The notes beneath the pieces were generated by a model. That model ran no database searches and was not told the origin of the DNA. It saw nothing but the letters and a program-made list of their open reading frames with translations. DNA of 60,429 nt. Origin: an uncultured Lachnospiraceae bacterium (lineage in GTDB: Bacteria; Bacillota; Clostridia; Lachnospirales; Lachnospiraceae). The stretch is taken from NCBI GenBank assembly GCA_910578345.1, contig CAJTRA010000019.1:1-60429 (forward strand). The letters run 5' to 3'. Below, piece after piece: positions 59,888 through 60,429 of the stretch. The translations under genes and the position numbers were made by a program. Position 1 is the first letter of the stretch; every line of letters begins with the position of its first letter.

Positions 59888-60379
59888 TTGAATACAGGTA
59901 ATTTTTATTTTATTAAGGATGAATATTATAAACGGTTTCCTAATTGTGGATTAATGGGAAATAAGGATAGTGATGAGGCAGGAGTACATGGAGGACCTTG
60001 TTGTTATTGTTTTGAAATGGACGGATATTTTTGGATGGTTCCCATATCATCTAAAACAGAAAAATACAAGAACATATATGAGGAGAAGAGAAAGAGATAT
60101 AAAGAATATGACGGTTTGCGATTTGGATATGTAAACGGTCAATATAGAGCTTTTTTGATTCAGAATGTCTGTCCAGTGAGTGAAGAGTTTATTGACTGTC
60201 AGTATATGATTGAAAATAATACAGTTCCTGTGACTATAAATGATAAACTGTCATCAGAGATCAATGGAATCGTGAGAAAGGTGACCCGTCCCCGCCAGCA
60301 TAGACACCTTAAACGAAAGGATTCTATACGGTTCTTAGTTTTGCTCGTTTTTTCTGGTTTTTTCATCTTCGCAGGATAG
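59888..60379 (+). CDS. cptN: Type III toxin, CptN-like endoribonuclease with altered C-terminus
   Basis: A protein of 163 residues starting at TTG 59888 behind AGGAGA. The blocks FYFIKDEYYKRF, GPCCYCFEMDGYFWMVPISS, KTEKYKNIYEEKRKRY and RFGYVNGQYRAFLIQNVCPV followed by INDKLSSEIN match the CptIN family as I remember it. These toxins cut mRNA and are held by their RNA antitoxin. From about residue 132 the sequence no longer looks like the family and the DNA changes character (GGTGACCCGTCCCC), suggesting that an insertion replaced the last 20-30 residues. Activity is therefore uncertain. Confidence 0.75.
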   Translation: MNTGNFYFIKDEYYKRFPNCGLMGNKDSDEAGVHGGPCCYCFEMDGYFWMVPISSKTEKYKNIYEEKRKRYKEYDGLRFGYVNGQYRAFLIQNVCPVSEEFIDCQYMIENNTVPVTINDKLSSEINGIVRKVTRPRQHRHLKRKDSIRFLVLLVFSGFFIFAG

Positions 60380-60429
60380 CGGAACGATTTTTCTCTTGCC
60401 CGCTGTGCCTGTGTGACGACTTATTCAAA

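Overview
The window looks like a chromosomal segment of a Gram-positive, anaerobic, plant- and mucin-glycan-using Clostridia species, most likely a member of the Lachnospiraceae. The evidence is strong AGGAGG ribosome binding sites, TTGACA/TATAAT promoters, lipobox-type lipoproteins, many sugar-binding lipoproteins, AraC/LacI/MerR/GntR regulators, a chemoreceptor, and the protein families present. Names were assigned from remembered family motifs; no database search was run.

Regions. (1) 1-7.4 kb: the 3' end of an IS transposase, then an amino-sugar module: a nucleotidyltransferase, an AraC regulator on the opposite strand, a CUT1-type sugar ABC importer (lipoprotein plus two permeases, no ATPase) and an N-acetylhexosamine 1-kinase (NahK). 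(2) 7.5-11 kb: an alanine/glycine:cation symporter, five tRNAs, a CPBP membrane protease, tRNA-Arg. (3) 11.1-16 kb: a GntR-ABC exporter operon behind a 48-bp palindromic operator, an ECF sigma factor with two unrecognised partner genes, a pyridoxal kinase. (4) 16-20.3 kb, minus strand: chemoreceptor, orphan solute-binding lipoprotein, MerR regulator. (5) 20.6-37.7 kb: a beta-glucan/xylan oligosaccharide locus: cellobiose phosphorylase (GH94), LacI regulator, MATE exporter, CE2-type acetyl esterase, an Opp-type five-gene ABC importer, a decayed HAD gene, an AraC regulator and a GH120 beta-xylosidase. An AAACGATT operator core occurs in front of the phosphorylase, the LacI gene and the Opp-type importer. 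(6) 37.8-45 kb: a small HAAS-domain membrane protein, an Asn/Gln-rich microprotein, an RNA methyltransferase, a catalytically dead Amidase_3-like protein, RdgB, a YfcE-like phosphodiesterase, six tRNAs, a MATE exporter and tRNA-Leu. (7) 45-53.3 kb: a two-component system divergent from two tandem lipoproteins that fuse a propeller-like N-half to a solute-binding C-half, then a membrane-anchored lipase. Five hexamers at exact 11-bp steps sit between the divergent promoters. (8) 53.3-58.6 kb: a MATE exporter behind a two-hairpin leader, a CaCA cation exchanger behind a riboswitch-like leader with a terminator, DegV, and the rplM-rpsI operon. (9) 58.6-60.4 kb: an AT-rich accessory patch just downstream of rpsI, with a zeta-like kinase plus small partner gene, then a CptIN-like type III toxin-antitoxin locus whose RNA antitoxin shows two covarying pseudoknot repeats.

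The strongest candidates for something little described are the divergent sensor/propeller-lipoprotein system at 45-52 kb, the toxin-antitoxin patch at the rpsI 3' end, which is flanked by an imperfect duplication of the rpsI end, and the structured leaders of the MATE and CaCA genes.
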